From positions 241,037 through 305,036 of the forward strand of contig CAWACR010000008.1 in assembly GCA_963780675.1 (NCBI GenBank): DNA of 64,000 nt, in the 5' to 3' direction. Position 1 is the stretch's first letter, and each line of letters begins with the position of its first letter. The notes beneath the pieces were generated by a model. That model did no database searches and had not been told where the DNA came from. It saw only the letters and a list, made by a program, of their open reading frames with translations. Made by a program: the position numbers and the translations under genes. Below, in pieces: positions 51,260 to 58,836 of the stretch. The stretch is from JAHECE01 sp963780675. Its GTDB lineage: Bacteria; Actinomycetota; Actinomycetes; Actinomycetales; JAHECE01.

Positions 51260-53373
51260 ACCAGGGGCTCGACTACCACGCGCTCAACGCGATGCTCAAC
51301 CTGTACGGGCCGGACGGTGAGATCCAGTTCGACGCGGACCGAGCCGCCGCCCGGCAGTACTTCCTGCAGCACGTCAACCAGAACACGGTCTTCTTCCACA
51401 ACCTCAAGGAGAAACTCGAGTACCTGGTCGAGAACGGGTACTACGAGGCCGACGTCCTCGACCGGTACTCGTTCGAGTTCCTCAAGGGCCTGTACGACCA
51501 CGCCTACGCGAAGAAGTTCCGCTTCCCCACGTTCCTCGGCGCCTTCAAGTACTACACGTCCTACACGCTGAAGACCTTCGACGGGAAGCGTTACCTCGAA
51601 CGGTACGAGGACCGCGTCGTGATGGTCGCGCTCGCGCTCGCGGAGGGTGACGAGGACCTCGCGGTCCGGTTCGTCGACGAGATCATCTCCGGCCGGTTCC
51701 AGCCGGCGACGCCCACGTTCCTCAATGCGGGCAAGCAGCAGCGCGGCGAGCTCGTCTCCTGCTTCCTGCTGCGCATCGAGGACAACATGGAGTCCATCGC
51801 CCGCGGCATCAACTCCGCGCTCCAGCTGTCCAAGCGCGGCGGTGGCGTGGCGCTGCTGCTCTCGAACATCCGCGAGCACGGCGCGCCGATCAAGCGGATC
51901 GAGAACCAGTCCTCCGGCGTCATCCCTGTGATGAAGCTGCTCGAGGACTCCTTCTCCTACGCCAACCAGCTCGGTGCTCGCCAGGGTGCGGGTGCGGTGT
52001 ACCTGCACGCGCACCACCCGGACATCATGCGGTTCCTCGACACGAAGCGGGAGAACGCGGACGAGAAGATCCGCATCAAGACCCTCTCGCTAGGCGTCGT
52101 CATCCCGGACATCACCTTCGAGTTGGCCCGCAAGAACGAGGACATGTACCTCTTCTCGCCCTACGACGTCGAGCGGGTCTATGGGGTCCCCTTCGCGGAC
52201 GTCAACGTGTCCGAAAAGTACGACCAGATGGTCGACGACGGCCGCATCCGTAAGACGAAGATCAAGGCTCGCGAGTTCTTCCAGACGCTGGCCGAGATCC
52301 AGTTCGAGTCGGGCTACCCGTACATCATGTTCGAGGACACGGTGAACCGCGCGAACCCCATCGCCGGCAAGATCACCCATTCGAACCTGTGCTCGGAGAT
52401 CCTCCAGGTCTCGACGGCGTCGACCTACAACGACGACCTGTCCTACAGCCACATCGGCAAGGACATCTCCTGCAACCTGGGCTCTCTCAACATCGCCGCG
52501 GCGATGGACTCACCGAACCTCGGGGAGACCGTGGAGGTCGCGGTCCGCGCGCTGACCGCGGTGTCGGACCAGACCCACATCTGGTCGGTGCCCTCGATCG
52601 AGCGGGGCAACAACGACTCGCACTCGATCGGCCTGGGTCAGATGAACCTCCACGGGTACCTGGCCCGCGAGCGCATCTTCTACGGCTCAGAGGACGCCCT
52701 CGACTTCACGAACATCTACTTCTACACGGTCCTGTTCCACGCCGTCGCGGCGTCGAACCGGCTCGCGATCGAGCGGGGTCGGGCGTTCAAGGGCTTCGAG
52801 GACTCCACCTACGCCAGCGGTGAGTTCTTCGCGAAGTACATCGAGCGCGCGTGGGAGCCGGCCACGGACCGGGTGCGCAGCCTGTTCGCCGACGCCGGGA
52901 TCCACATCCCCACCCAGGACGACTGGCGCGACCTCGCGGCGTCGGTCCAGGCCCACGGCATCTACAACCAGAACCTCCAGGCCGTGCCGCCCACAGGTTC
53001 CATCTCGTACATCAACTACTCGACGTCGTCGATCCACCCGGTGCCCGCCAAGATCGAGATCCGCAAGGAAGGCAAGATCGGACGGGTCTACTACCCGGCG
53101 CCCTACATGACGAACGACAACCTGGAGTACTACCAGGACGCGTACGAGATCGGCTACGAGAAGATCATCGACACGTACGCGGCCGCCACGCAGCACGTGG
53201 ACCAGGGGCTCTCGCTCACCCTGTTCTTCAAGGACACCGCCACCACCCGCGACATCAACCGTGCGCAGATCTATGCGTGGCGCAAGGGGATCAAGACGCT
53301 GTACTACATCCGGTTGCGCCAAATGGCGCTGGGCGGGACCGAGGTCGAGGGCTGCGTCTCGTGCATGTTGTAG
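51229..53373 (+). CDS. nrdE: Class Ib ribonucleoside-diphosphate reductase alpha subunit
   Basis: 714 residues. I use the TTG at 51229, inside nrdI, because the conserved N-terminus (VDQGLDYHALNAMLNLYGPDG) leaves no other start. Catalytic features: the first active cysteine region GELVSCFLL, NLCSEIL (radical Cys with Asn/Glu), TGSISYINYS, and the C-terminal CVSCML redox pair served by NrdH. Reduces ribonucleoside diphosphates to deoxy forms. Lacks the class Ia-type N-terminal ATP cone. Confidence 0.96.
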   Translation: MAATLADPGVDQGLDYHALNAMLNLYGPDGEIQFDADRAAARQYFLQHVNQNTVFFHNLKEKLEYLVENGYYEADVLDRYSFEFLKGLYDHAYAKKFRFPTFLGAFKYYTSYTLKTFDGKRYLERYEDRVVMVALALAEGDEDLAVRFVDEIISGRFQPATPTFLNAGKQQRGELVSCFLLRIEDNMESIARGINSALQLSKRGGGVALLLSNIREHGAPIKRIENQSSGVIPVMKLLEDSFSYANQLGARQGAGAVYLHAHHPDIMRFLDTKRENADEKIRIKTLSLGVVIPDITFELARKNEDMYLFSPYDVERVYGVPFADVNVSEKYDQMVDDGRIRKTKIKAREFFQTLAEIQFESGYPYIMFEDTVNRANPIAGKITHSNLCSEILQVSTASTYNDDLSYSHIGKDISCNLGSLNIAAAMDSPNLGETVEVAVRALTAVSDQTHIWSVPSIERGNNDSHSIGLGQMNLHGYLARERIFYGSEDALDFTNIYFYTVLFHAVAASNRLAIERGRAFKGFEDSTYASGEFFAKYIERAWEPATDRVRSLFADAGIHIPTQDDWRDLAASVQAHGIYNQNLQAVPPTGSISYINYSTSSIHPVPAKIEIRKEGKIGRVYYPAPYMTNDNLEYYQDAYEIGYEKIIDTYAAATQHVDQGLSLTLFFKDTATTRDINRAQIYAWRKGIKTLYYIRLRQMALGGTEVEGCVSCML

Positions 53374-53403
53374 GAGTCCGCGCCAACCGGGTTCTGGTCA
53401 CCA

Positions 53404-53499
53404 GGCGATCGGCGACGACGACGGCGGGCAACCAGTCCGGCTCGTTCCTCGCCGGACGGCCAGGCCCATCCACGCCCGCCGCCGTCGTCGCCGATCGCC
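53404..53499. terminator. Long inverted repeat between nrdE and nrdF
   Basis: GGCGATCGGCGACGACGACG plus GCGGG pairs (one mismatch) with CCCGCCGCCGTCGTCGCCGA plus TCGCC across a loop of about 46 bases. It fills much of the 203-bp gap and could be an attenuator or processing site that sets the NrdE/NrdF ratio. Confidence 0.65.
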
Positions 53500-53576
53500 T
53501 TCGCTTCGCTCGGCTCGGCGGAGCGCACACTGGAGACCACGCTGCCCGTCGGCTCGATCGCTTGGAAGGACGTCTG

Positions 53577-54551
53577 ATGTCGGAGAAGCTCAAGCTTGTT
53601 TCTCGGGTTCATGCCATCAACTGGAACCGGCTCGAGGACGAGAAGGACCTCGAGGTCTGGGAGCGGCTCACCGGGAACTTCTGGCTGCCCGAGAAGGTGC
53701 CGGTATCGAATGACATCCCCTCGTGGCACACGCTCACCGAGGAGGAGAAGGTCCTCACGATGCGCGTGTTCACGGGGTTGACGCTCCTGGACACCATCCA
53801 GGGGACCGTGGGCGCCGTCAGTCTCATCCCCGACGCGCTGACCCAGCACGAGGAGGCCGTCTACACGAACATCGCGTTCATGGAGTCGGTGCACGCGAAG
53901 TCGTACTCCTCGATCTTCTCCACGCTGTGCTCCACGCGCGAGATCGACGACGCCTTCCGCTGGTCGGAGGAGAACCCCAACCTCCAGCGCAAGGCCGAGA
54001 TCGTCATGGAGTACTACCGGGGCGACTCCCCGCTCAAGCGCAAGGTCGCGAGCACCCTGCTCGAGTCGTTCCTCTTCTACTCGGGCTTCTACCTGCCGAT
54101 GTACTGGTCCTCCCGGGCCAAGCTCACCAACACGGCCGACGTCATCCGGCTGATCATCCGCGACGAGGCCGTGCACGGCTACTACATCGGCTACAAGTTC
54201 CAGAAGGGGATGGAGATGATCTCCCCGGCCGAGCGCCAGGAGCTCAAGGACTACACGTTCGACCTCCTCTTCGAGCTCTACGACAACGAGGTCCAGTACA
54301 CCGAGGACCTCTACGACGGCGTCGGCCTCACCGAGGACGTGAAGAAGTTCCTCCGGTACAACGCCAACAAGGCGCTGATGAACCTCGGCTTCGAGGGGCT
54401 CTTCCCCAAGGACGAGACGAACGTCAACCCGGCGATCCTCTCGGCGCTGAGCCCGAACGCCGACGAGAACCACGACTTCTTCTCCGGCTCCGGCTCCTCC
54501 TACGTGATCGGCAAGGCCGTGAGCACGGAGGACGAGGACTGGGAGTTCTGA
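53577..54551 (+). CDS. nrdF: Class Ib ribonucleotide reductase beta subunit
   Basis: 324 residues, ATG with GGAAGG upstream. Metal ligands of the dinuclear site are visible: LTLLDTIQGT (Asp), EEAVYTNIAFMESVHAKSYS (Glu, His), LLESFLFYSGF (Glu), IIRDEAVHGYYIG (Glu, His). The Tyr that carries the radical lies in the first helix bundle. C-terminal TEDEDWEF docks to NrdE. It makes the radical with NrdI. Confidence 0.96.
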   Translation: MSEKLKLVSRVHAINWNRLEDEKDLEVWERLTGNFWLPEKVPVSNDIPSWHTLTEEEKVLTMRVFTGLTLLDTIQGTVGAVSLIPDALTQHEEAVYTNIAFMESVHAKSYSSIFSTLCSTREIDDAFRWSEENPNLQRKAEIVMEYYRGDSPLKRKVASTLLESFLFYSGFYLPMYWSSRAKLTNTADVIRLIIRDEAVHGYYIGYKFQKGMEMISPAERQELKDYTFDLLFELYDNEVQYTEDLYDGVGLTEDVKKFLRYNANKALMNLGFEGLFPKDETNVNPAILSALSPNADENHDFFSGSGSSYVIGKAVSTEDEDWEF

Positions 54552-54571
54552 CCCACTCCTTCGCCCAACGC

Positions 54572-54613
54572 GGGGTTATGGGTCGAATGGACGTCCATTC
54601 GACCCATAACCCC
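54572..54613. terminator. 42-bp perfect palindrome after nrdF
   Basis: GGGGTTATGGGTCGAATGGA and its exact complement meet with no loop (centre GGACGTCC). It lies 20 bp after the nrdF stop and preserves full symmetry, so it could act as terminator or as a binding or cruciform site. Confidence 0.7.
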
Positions 54614-54874
54614 GGGGGGTCCGCCATGCGCGTCCATGAGACCTCCGAGTCGAGCGAGGGCCGCTTCGCACGCTAGGTCCGCCGCCGCGCCGCGCGCCCG
54701 GGCACAACGTCCCGTCCCCGTGGCCGGGCCGTGGCCCTGGCCGTCGCGTCAGCCTGCGGCCCGGCGCTCGTGACACGTCGACACGTCGACCATCTCGACC
54801 ACGCCGACCACGTGGACGTGCAGCGCACCGGTGTCCCAGTGCCTATGGGCAGCCGCGCCCCGAGGGGGTCGGCC
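54614..54874. other. Gene-free stretch after the nrd operon
   Basis: About 260 bp with GC-rich short repeats (GTGGCCGGGCCGTGGCCCTGGCC; ACACGTCGACACGTCGAC). No coding pattern. Confidence 0.4.
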
Positions 54875-55234
54875 TTACCCCGGCTGTACCCACGGCCCGG
54901 ACATGGGATCGACCCGCCCCGCCTCCCAGGCGCGGTAGGCGTTGGTGGCGCCGAACAGGGCCGCGACGAGCCACACGGCGATCGCCGCGTCGTCAGCCAG
55001 GCCGATGACGGGGAGTATCGCCTCGGGGATGAGGTCCACGGGAGACAGCACGTACAGCACGGCCAGGGCCATCAGCCCCAAGCGGCCCTTGGTGAGACCG
55101 TCGTAGCGACCGCCGAGGACATCGCGGATGAGGCGCGGTATCGACGCGATCCGCGCCCCGAAGGTGAAGGGTCCCTCCGCGGCGGCAGCGGCGGCCGCGG
55201 CCGCGTACGCGGCCTTCTGACGGGTGTTCGCCAT
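54875..55234 (-). CDS. YkvA family membrane protein (DUF1232)
   Basis: 119 residues, ATG preceded by GGGAGGG. Core YDGLTKGRLGLMALAVLYVLSPVDLIPEAILPVIGLADDAAIAVWLVAALFGATNAY is the DUF1232 pattern with the conserved SPxDLIPE turn. N-terminal Ala run (AAYAAAAAAAAAEG). Function unknown. Confidence 0.88.
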   Translation of the reverse strand: MANTRQKAAYAAAAAAAAAEGPFTFGARIASIPRLIRDVLGGRYDGLTKGRLGLMALAVLYVLSPVDLIPEAILPVIGLADDAAIAVWLVAALFGATNAYRAWEAGRVDPMSGPWVQPG

Positions 55235-55430
55235 GATCCCTCCCGATCCGCGACGCTGGCGATCACCAGCTGCCGCTGACGATGCGGTCGAGCCCGTGAG
55301 GGTGCACGTGCACGACGCCGGAAGGCAACGGTACCTCTCGCATCGGAGGACGGCAGAGCCGGCGGAGGCGTCGGCGCCGAACGGCCGGACCCATGGGCGG
55401 CGCGTTGACCGCACCGCACCCGCGGCGTAC

Positions 55431-55446
55431 TGTCGATATATCGACA
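55431..55446. promoter_or_regulatory. Palindromic operator upstream of the PadR gene
   Basis: TGTCGATATATCGACA is a perfect 16-bp palindrome ending 17 bases before the ATG and followed by TATG. PadR regulators commonly bind such AT-centred dyads in their own promoters, so autoregulation is likely. Confidence 0.7.
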
Positions 55447-55463
55447 TATGAGGACTGAGTGAC

Positions 55464-56201
55464 ATGGCGCTGACCGACGACCGGACCGGACCGATTGACG
55501 AACCAGCCGCGTCGGAGGGCGAACAGGCGCTCCCCGGCGTCGGAGTCTCCGGTTCGGGTGGTGGCCCGGGTGGATGGGGCCGCGGGGGATGGGGCCCAGG
55601 TGGCTTCGGCGGCCCGGGTGGCCACGGCGGACGCGGCGACGCTGACCCACGGGTCCCCGGCGGGCTGCGCGAGGCCCCGCACCCGAACCGGGTCGGGATC
55701 GCGCGCGGCGGCGGTCGGCGCGGAGGTCGCGCGGGCCGCGGCGACGTCCGCGCGGCGATCCTGCTGCTCCTCGACGAGGCCCCGATGCACGGTTACCAGC
55801 TGATCCGAGCGATCGCCGAGCGCACCGACGGCATCTGGACGCCGAGCCCCGGCTCGATGTATCCGGCGCTGGCCGCGCTCGAGGACGAGGGCCTCATCGT
55901 GATCACGCGGGTCGAGGGTCGCAAGACGGCCAGCCTGACGCCCGCGGGTGAGGCCTTCGTCGAGCAGAACAGGGCGGCGCTCGGCGAGCCGTGGGACGAC
56001 GTCGGTGGTGCGGTCAACCCGACCGTGCGATCGCTCCGAGAGCTCGCCGGCGCGGTGAAGGGGGCGGCGCTCCGCGTGGCCGAGACGGGCAGTGACGCGC
56101 AGGCGACACGAGCTGCGAAGGTCCTGCAGGAGGCGCGCACGGCCCTCCATCTCATCCTCACGGAGGACGAGGCCCCGAACTCCACCCCGATCTGGGAGTA
56201 A
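55464..56201 (+). CDS. PadR-family transcriptional regulator with glycine-rich N-terminal extension
   Basis: 245 residues. Residues about 25-60 are Gly/Trp/Phe-rich (GGPGGWGRGGWGPGGFGGPGGHGG). The winged helix-turn-helix starts near RGDVRAAILLLLDEAPMHGYQLIRAIAERTDGIWTPSPGSMYPALAALEDEGLI and ends KTASLTPAG; a C-terminal helical dimerisation domain follows. PadR proteins repress transporter or stress genes in response to small molecules. The target here is unknown; the YkvA gene is divergent across the operator. Confidence 0.92.
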   Translation: MALTDDRTGPIDEPAASEGEQALPGVGVSGSGGGPGGWGRGGWGPGGFGGPGGHGGRGDADPRVPGGLREAPHPNRVGIARGGGRRGGRAGRGDVRAAILLLLDEAPMHGYQLIRAIAERTDGIWTPSPGSMYPALAALEDEGLIVITRVEGRKTASLTPAGEAFVEQNRAALGEPWDDVGGAVNPTVRSLRELAGAVKGAALRVAETGSDAQATRAAKVLQEARTALHLILTEDEAPNSTPIWE

Positions 56202-56263
56202 CCGCGCGGCCGAACGGTGGTCGAGCCGGAGAACGTGACCCGCGCCGTCGTCGGCGGTCCTTC

Positions 56264-56304
56264 TGCGGAATCTTCCTTGCGCAGGGTGCAAGAGAGTTTC
56301 CGCA
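56264..56304. repeat. 41-bp palindrome family, copy 6
   Basis: Outer arms TGCGGAA / TTCCGCA, inner TTCCTTGCGCAGGGTGCAAG. 60 bp after the padR stop, in a 290-bp gap that otherwise holds nothing recognisable. Confidence 0.75.
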
Positions 56305-56491
56305 CAAGTCCCGAGTCGGCCATGGACGACGACGGCGGGACGCGCCCCGGGCCGCTCAGGGCGACACGGCGCAGCTCTCCGTGTCGGCCGGCGTGGTGTG
56401 GCGAACCCGCTGGCGGGCGCGGTGGTGCGGAATGCTGGCGCGTGTTGGCGCAGACCGCGCCGGCTTCGGTTCGACCCTCAAGGAGGACGCC

Positions 56492-57019
56492 ATGTCGGCT
56501 GTCACGCTCGAACGCCGTCGGTCCGGCTGGGACATCGTCTTCGGCATCATCATGCTGCTCGGCGGGTTCGCCATCCTCGGCAACGCCTTCCTCGCCACCG
56601 TCGTCTCCATCTGGTTCATCGGGTGGATGTCGTTGATCACCGGCGTCGTCCTGCTCATCGCGTCGCTGTTCCGGATCAAGTCCGGTGGCTTCTGGTCCGC
56701 CGCGCTGGGCGGCGCGCTGCTCGCGGTCCTGGGGGCGTTCGTCCTGCGGAACCCCGGGGTCGCCGTCGTCAGCCTCACGCTGCTCGCCGGGGCGCTCTTC
56801 TTCTTCGGCGGCCTGGTCCGCATCTTCGGGGCGTTCCAGTTCGCCGAGGGTCGCTGGCTCCTGATCTTCAGCGGCATCGTCTCCGTGATCCTCGGCCTGA
56901 TCGTCCTGTTCAACCTCGCCGCGGCGTCGCTCACCCTGCTCGGCATCCTGCTCGGCGTGCAGGTTCTGGTCGAGGGCATCACCCTCCTCATCGCCGGCCG
57001 CGTCCGCGTGGTCGGGTAG
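56492..57019 (+). CDS. HdeD-like DUF308 membrane protein
   Basis: 175 residues from an ATG with AAGGAGG. Six transmembrane helices in two similar halves (WDIVFGIIMLLGGFAILGNAF; LSLITGV-type; LGGALLAVLGAFVL; LLIFSGIVSVILGLIVL; GILLGVQVLVEGITLLIAG). HdeD proteins are linked to acid or stress response in enterobacteria; role here unknown. Confidence 0.88.
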   Translation: MSAVTLERRRSGWDIVFGIIMLLGGFAILGNAFLATVVSIWFIGWMSLITGVVLLIASLFRIKSGGFWSAALGGALLAVLGAFVLRNPGVAVVSLTLLAGALFFFGGLVRIFGAFQFAEGRWLLIFSGIVSVILGLIVLFNLAAASLTLLGILLGVQVLVEGITLLIAGRVRVVG

Positions 57020-57030
57020 CCGTGTCCGGT

Positions 57031-57073
57031 GCGAGGGGATCGGGACGCGCGACGCGATGACCGATCCCCTCGC
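57031..57073. terminator. Hairpin between HdeD and SulP genes
   Basis: GCGAGGGGATCGG pairs with CCGATCCCCTCGC across a 17-base loop. It ends 10 bases before the next start codon, so it could also act on translation of that gene. Confidence 0.65.
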
Positions 57074-57082
57074 CCGGCCCCG

Positions 57083-58816
57083 ATGATGGCCACCCACCTC
57101 AGCGCGCTCCGCCTCGCGGACCGCGTGCCGCTGATCGGCACGATCGCCACCCAGGGCCGGGCCTCGTTCCGCGGCGACCTCATCGCGGCGCTGACCGTCA
57201 CCGCCCTCCTGATCCCCGCGGGCCTGGCCCAGGGCGAGCTCGCCGGCCTCAGCCCGGTCGCCGGGCTCTACACCGGCGTCTTCGGGATGGCGATCTACGC
57301 GCTCTTCGCCACCTCGCGCGCGGTGATCGTGGGCCCCGAGTCGCAGATGGCGATCCTCGTCGCAGCCGCGCTCGCCCCCCTCGCCGCGGCGGACCCCGCG
57401 CGCTACGCGGCGCTCGCGGCCATGATGGCGCTCATCTGCGCCGGTCTCCTGATCGCCGCGGCGGTGCTGCGTCTCGGGTTCCTGGCCGACTACCTGTCCC
57501 AGCCCGTGCTGGTGGGCTACCTCTCGGGCGTCGCCCTCATCATCGTCGTGAACCAGGCGGGCAAGTTGGTCGGCGCCTCGACCTCCGGTGAGACGCTCCT
57601 CGACCTCGTCGTGTCGCTCTGGGCCAACCGCGGCGATGCCGACCTCGCCGCCACGGCCGTCGGACTCGGCACCATCGCGCTCATCCTCCTGCTGCGACGC
57701 TTCGCCCCCCGCGTGCCGGCGAGCCTGGCCGCGGTCGTCCTCGCCACGGTCGCCTCCGCCGTCGTCGGCTTTGCCGCCTACGGGGTCGAGGTGGTCGGCG
57801 TGGTCCCGCAGGGCTTGCCCGCCCCGCAGTTCCCGGCGGTGCCCCCGCTCGAGGCGCTCGAGCTGGCCCCCGCCGCCTTCGGGCTCGCCCTGGTCCTGTT
57901 CGCCAACACCGTCCTGACGGCGCGCGCCTACGCCGGACGCCGGGGCGAGCCGCGGATCGACGCCGACGCCGAGCTCTTCGCCCTGGGCACGGCGAACATC
58001 GGCACGGGCCTCTTCCAGGGCTTCCCCATCGGGTGCAGCGACTCCCGCACCGCGGTGAACCACTCGAGCGGGGGCCGCACCCAGGTGGTGAGCCTCCTCG
58101 CCGCCGGTCTCACCGCGCTGTTCCTCGTCCTGCTCACGCCCCTGATCGCCGACCTCCCGACGCCGACGCTCGCCGGCGTCATCATCGTCTCGGCCTGGGG
58201 CCTCCTGCGTCCCGGCGACTTCGTGGGCCTCTACCGGTTCCGGCGCTTCGAGTTCGCCCTCGCGATGTGGACGCTGATCAGCGTGGCGGTGGTCGGCATC
58301 CTCCAGGGCATCCTGCTCGCGGTGCTGGTCAACATGGTGGAGCTCGTGCACCGCATGTCTCGGCCGGCCGCCGCCGTGCTCGGCCCGGTCGAGGGGTCGA
58401 GCCGCTGGCGGTCGGTCCATCCCGCCAAGGCCGCCGAGGCCGAGCCCGGCCTCCTCGTGGTCCGGTACGGCGCGCCCCTGTTCTTCGCGAACGCCGACTT
58501 CGTGCTCGAGCACGTGGACCAGGCGCTGCGGGAACGGACGGAGCGTGTCGACTGGCTGGTCCTCAACGCCGAGGCCATCACCTCGATCGACAGCAACGGC
58601 GTCCAGGCACTCGCCCAGGTGCTCGACCTCGCCCAGGCCCGCGGCGCGACCTTCGCCCTGGCCCGCGTGACGGCGCCCCTCGCGGACGCGCTGCGGCGCG
58701 GCGGCCTCTGGGAGAGGATCGGAGAGGACCACGTCTTCGACCGGGTGGAGGACGCCGTCGCCGCCTTCCGCGCCGCGCGGGAGGACGACGACGGCGTCAC
58801 CCCCGACACCACGTGA
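57083..58816 (+). CDS. SulP-family anion transporter with STAS domain
   Basis: 577 residues. Start taken at the first of two consecutive ATGs after the hairpin. The membrane domain (ten to fourteen helices) shows SulP blocks: FRGDLIAALTVTALLIPAGLAQGELAGLSPVAGLYTGVFGM, GPESQMAIL, and GFPIGCSDSRTAVNHSSGGRTQ. The cytoplasmic STAS domain (about 450-560) carries DWLVLNAEAITSIDSNGVQAL. Transports sulfate or related anions. It stands 20 bp before the alkyl sulfatase, which releases sulfate. Confidence 0.92.
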   Translation: MMATHLSALRLADRVPLIGTIATQGRASFRGDLIAALTVTALLIPAGLAQGELAGLSPVAGLYTGVFGMAIYALFATSRAVIVGPESQMAILVAAALAPLAAADPARYAALAAMMALICAGLLIAAAVLRLGFLADYLSQPVLVGYLSGVALIIVVNQAGKLVGASTSGETLLDLVVSLWANRGDADLAATAVGLGTIALILLLRRFAPRVPASLAAVVLATVASAVVGFAAYGVEVVGVVPQGLPAPQFPAVPPLEALELAPAAFGLALVLFANTVLTARAYAGRRGEPRIDADAELFALGTANIGTGLFQGFPIGCSDSRTAVNHSSGGRTQVVSLLAAGLTALFLVLLTPLIADLPTPTLAGVIIVSAWGLLRPGDFVGLYRFRRFEFALAMWTLISVAVVGILQGILLAVLVNMVELVHRMSRPAAAVLGPVEGSSRWRSVHPAKAAEAEPGLLVVRYGAPLFFANADFVLEHVDQALRERTERVDWLVLNAEAITSIDSNGVQALAQVLDLAQARGATFALARVTAPLADALRRGGLWERIGEDHVFDRVEDAVAAFRAAREDDDGVTPDTT

Positions 58817-58836
58817 CCCCTACCCGAGGAGGAGAC

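Noticed and set aside
55793..58732. 979-codon minus-strand frame opposite padR-hdeD-sulP
   Set aside because: Highly charged low-complexity translation typical of antisense to membrane-protein genes; three recognised genes lie on the plus strand.
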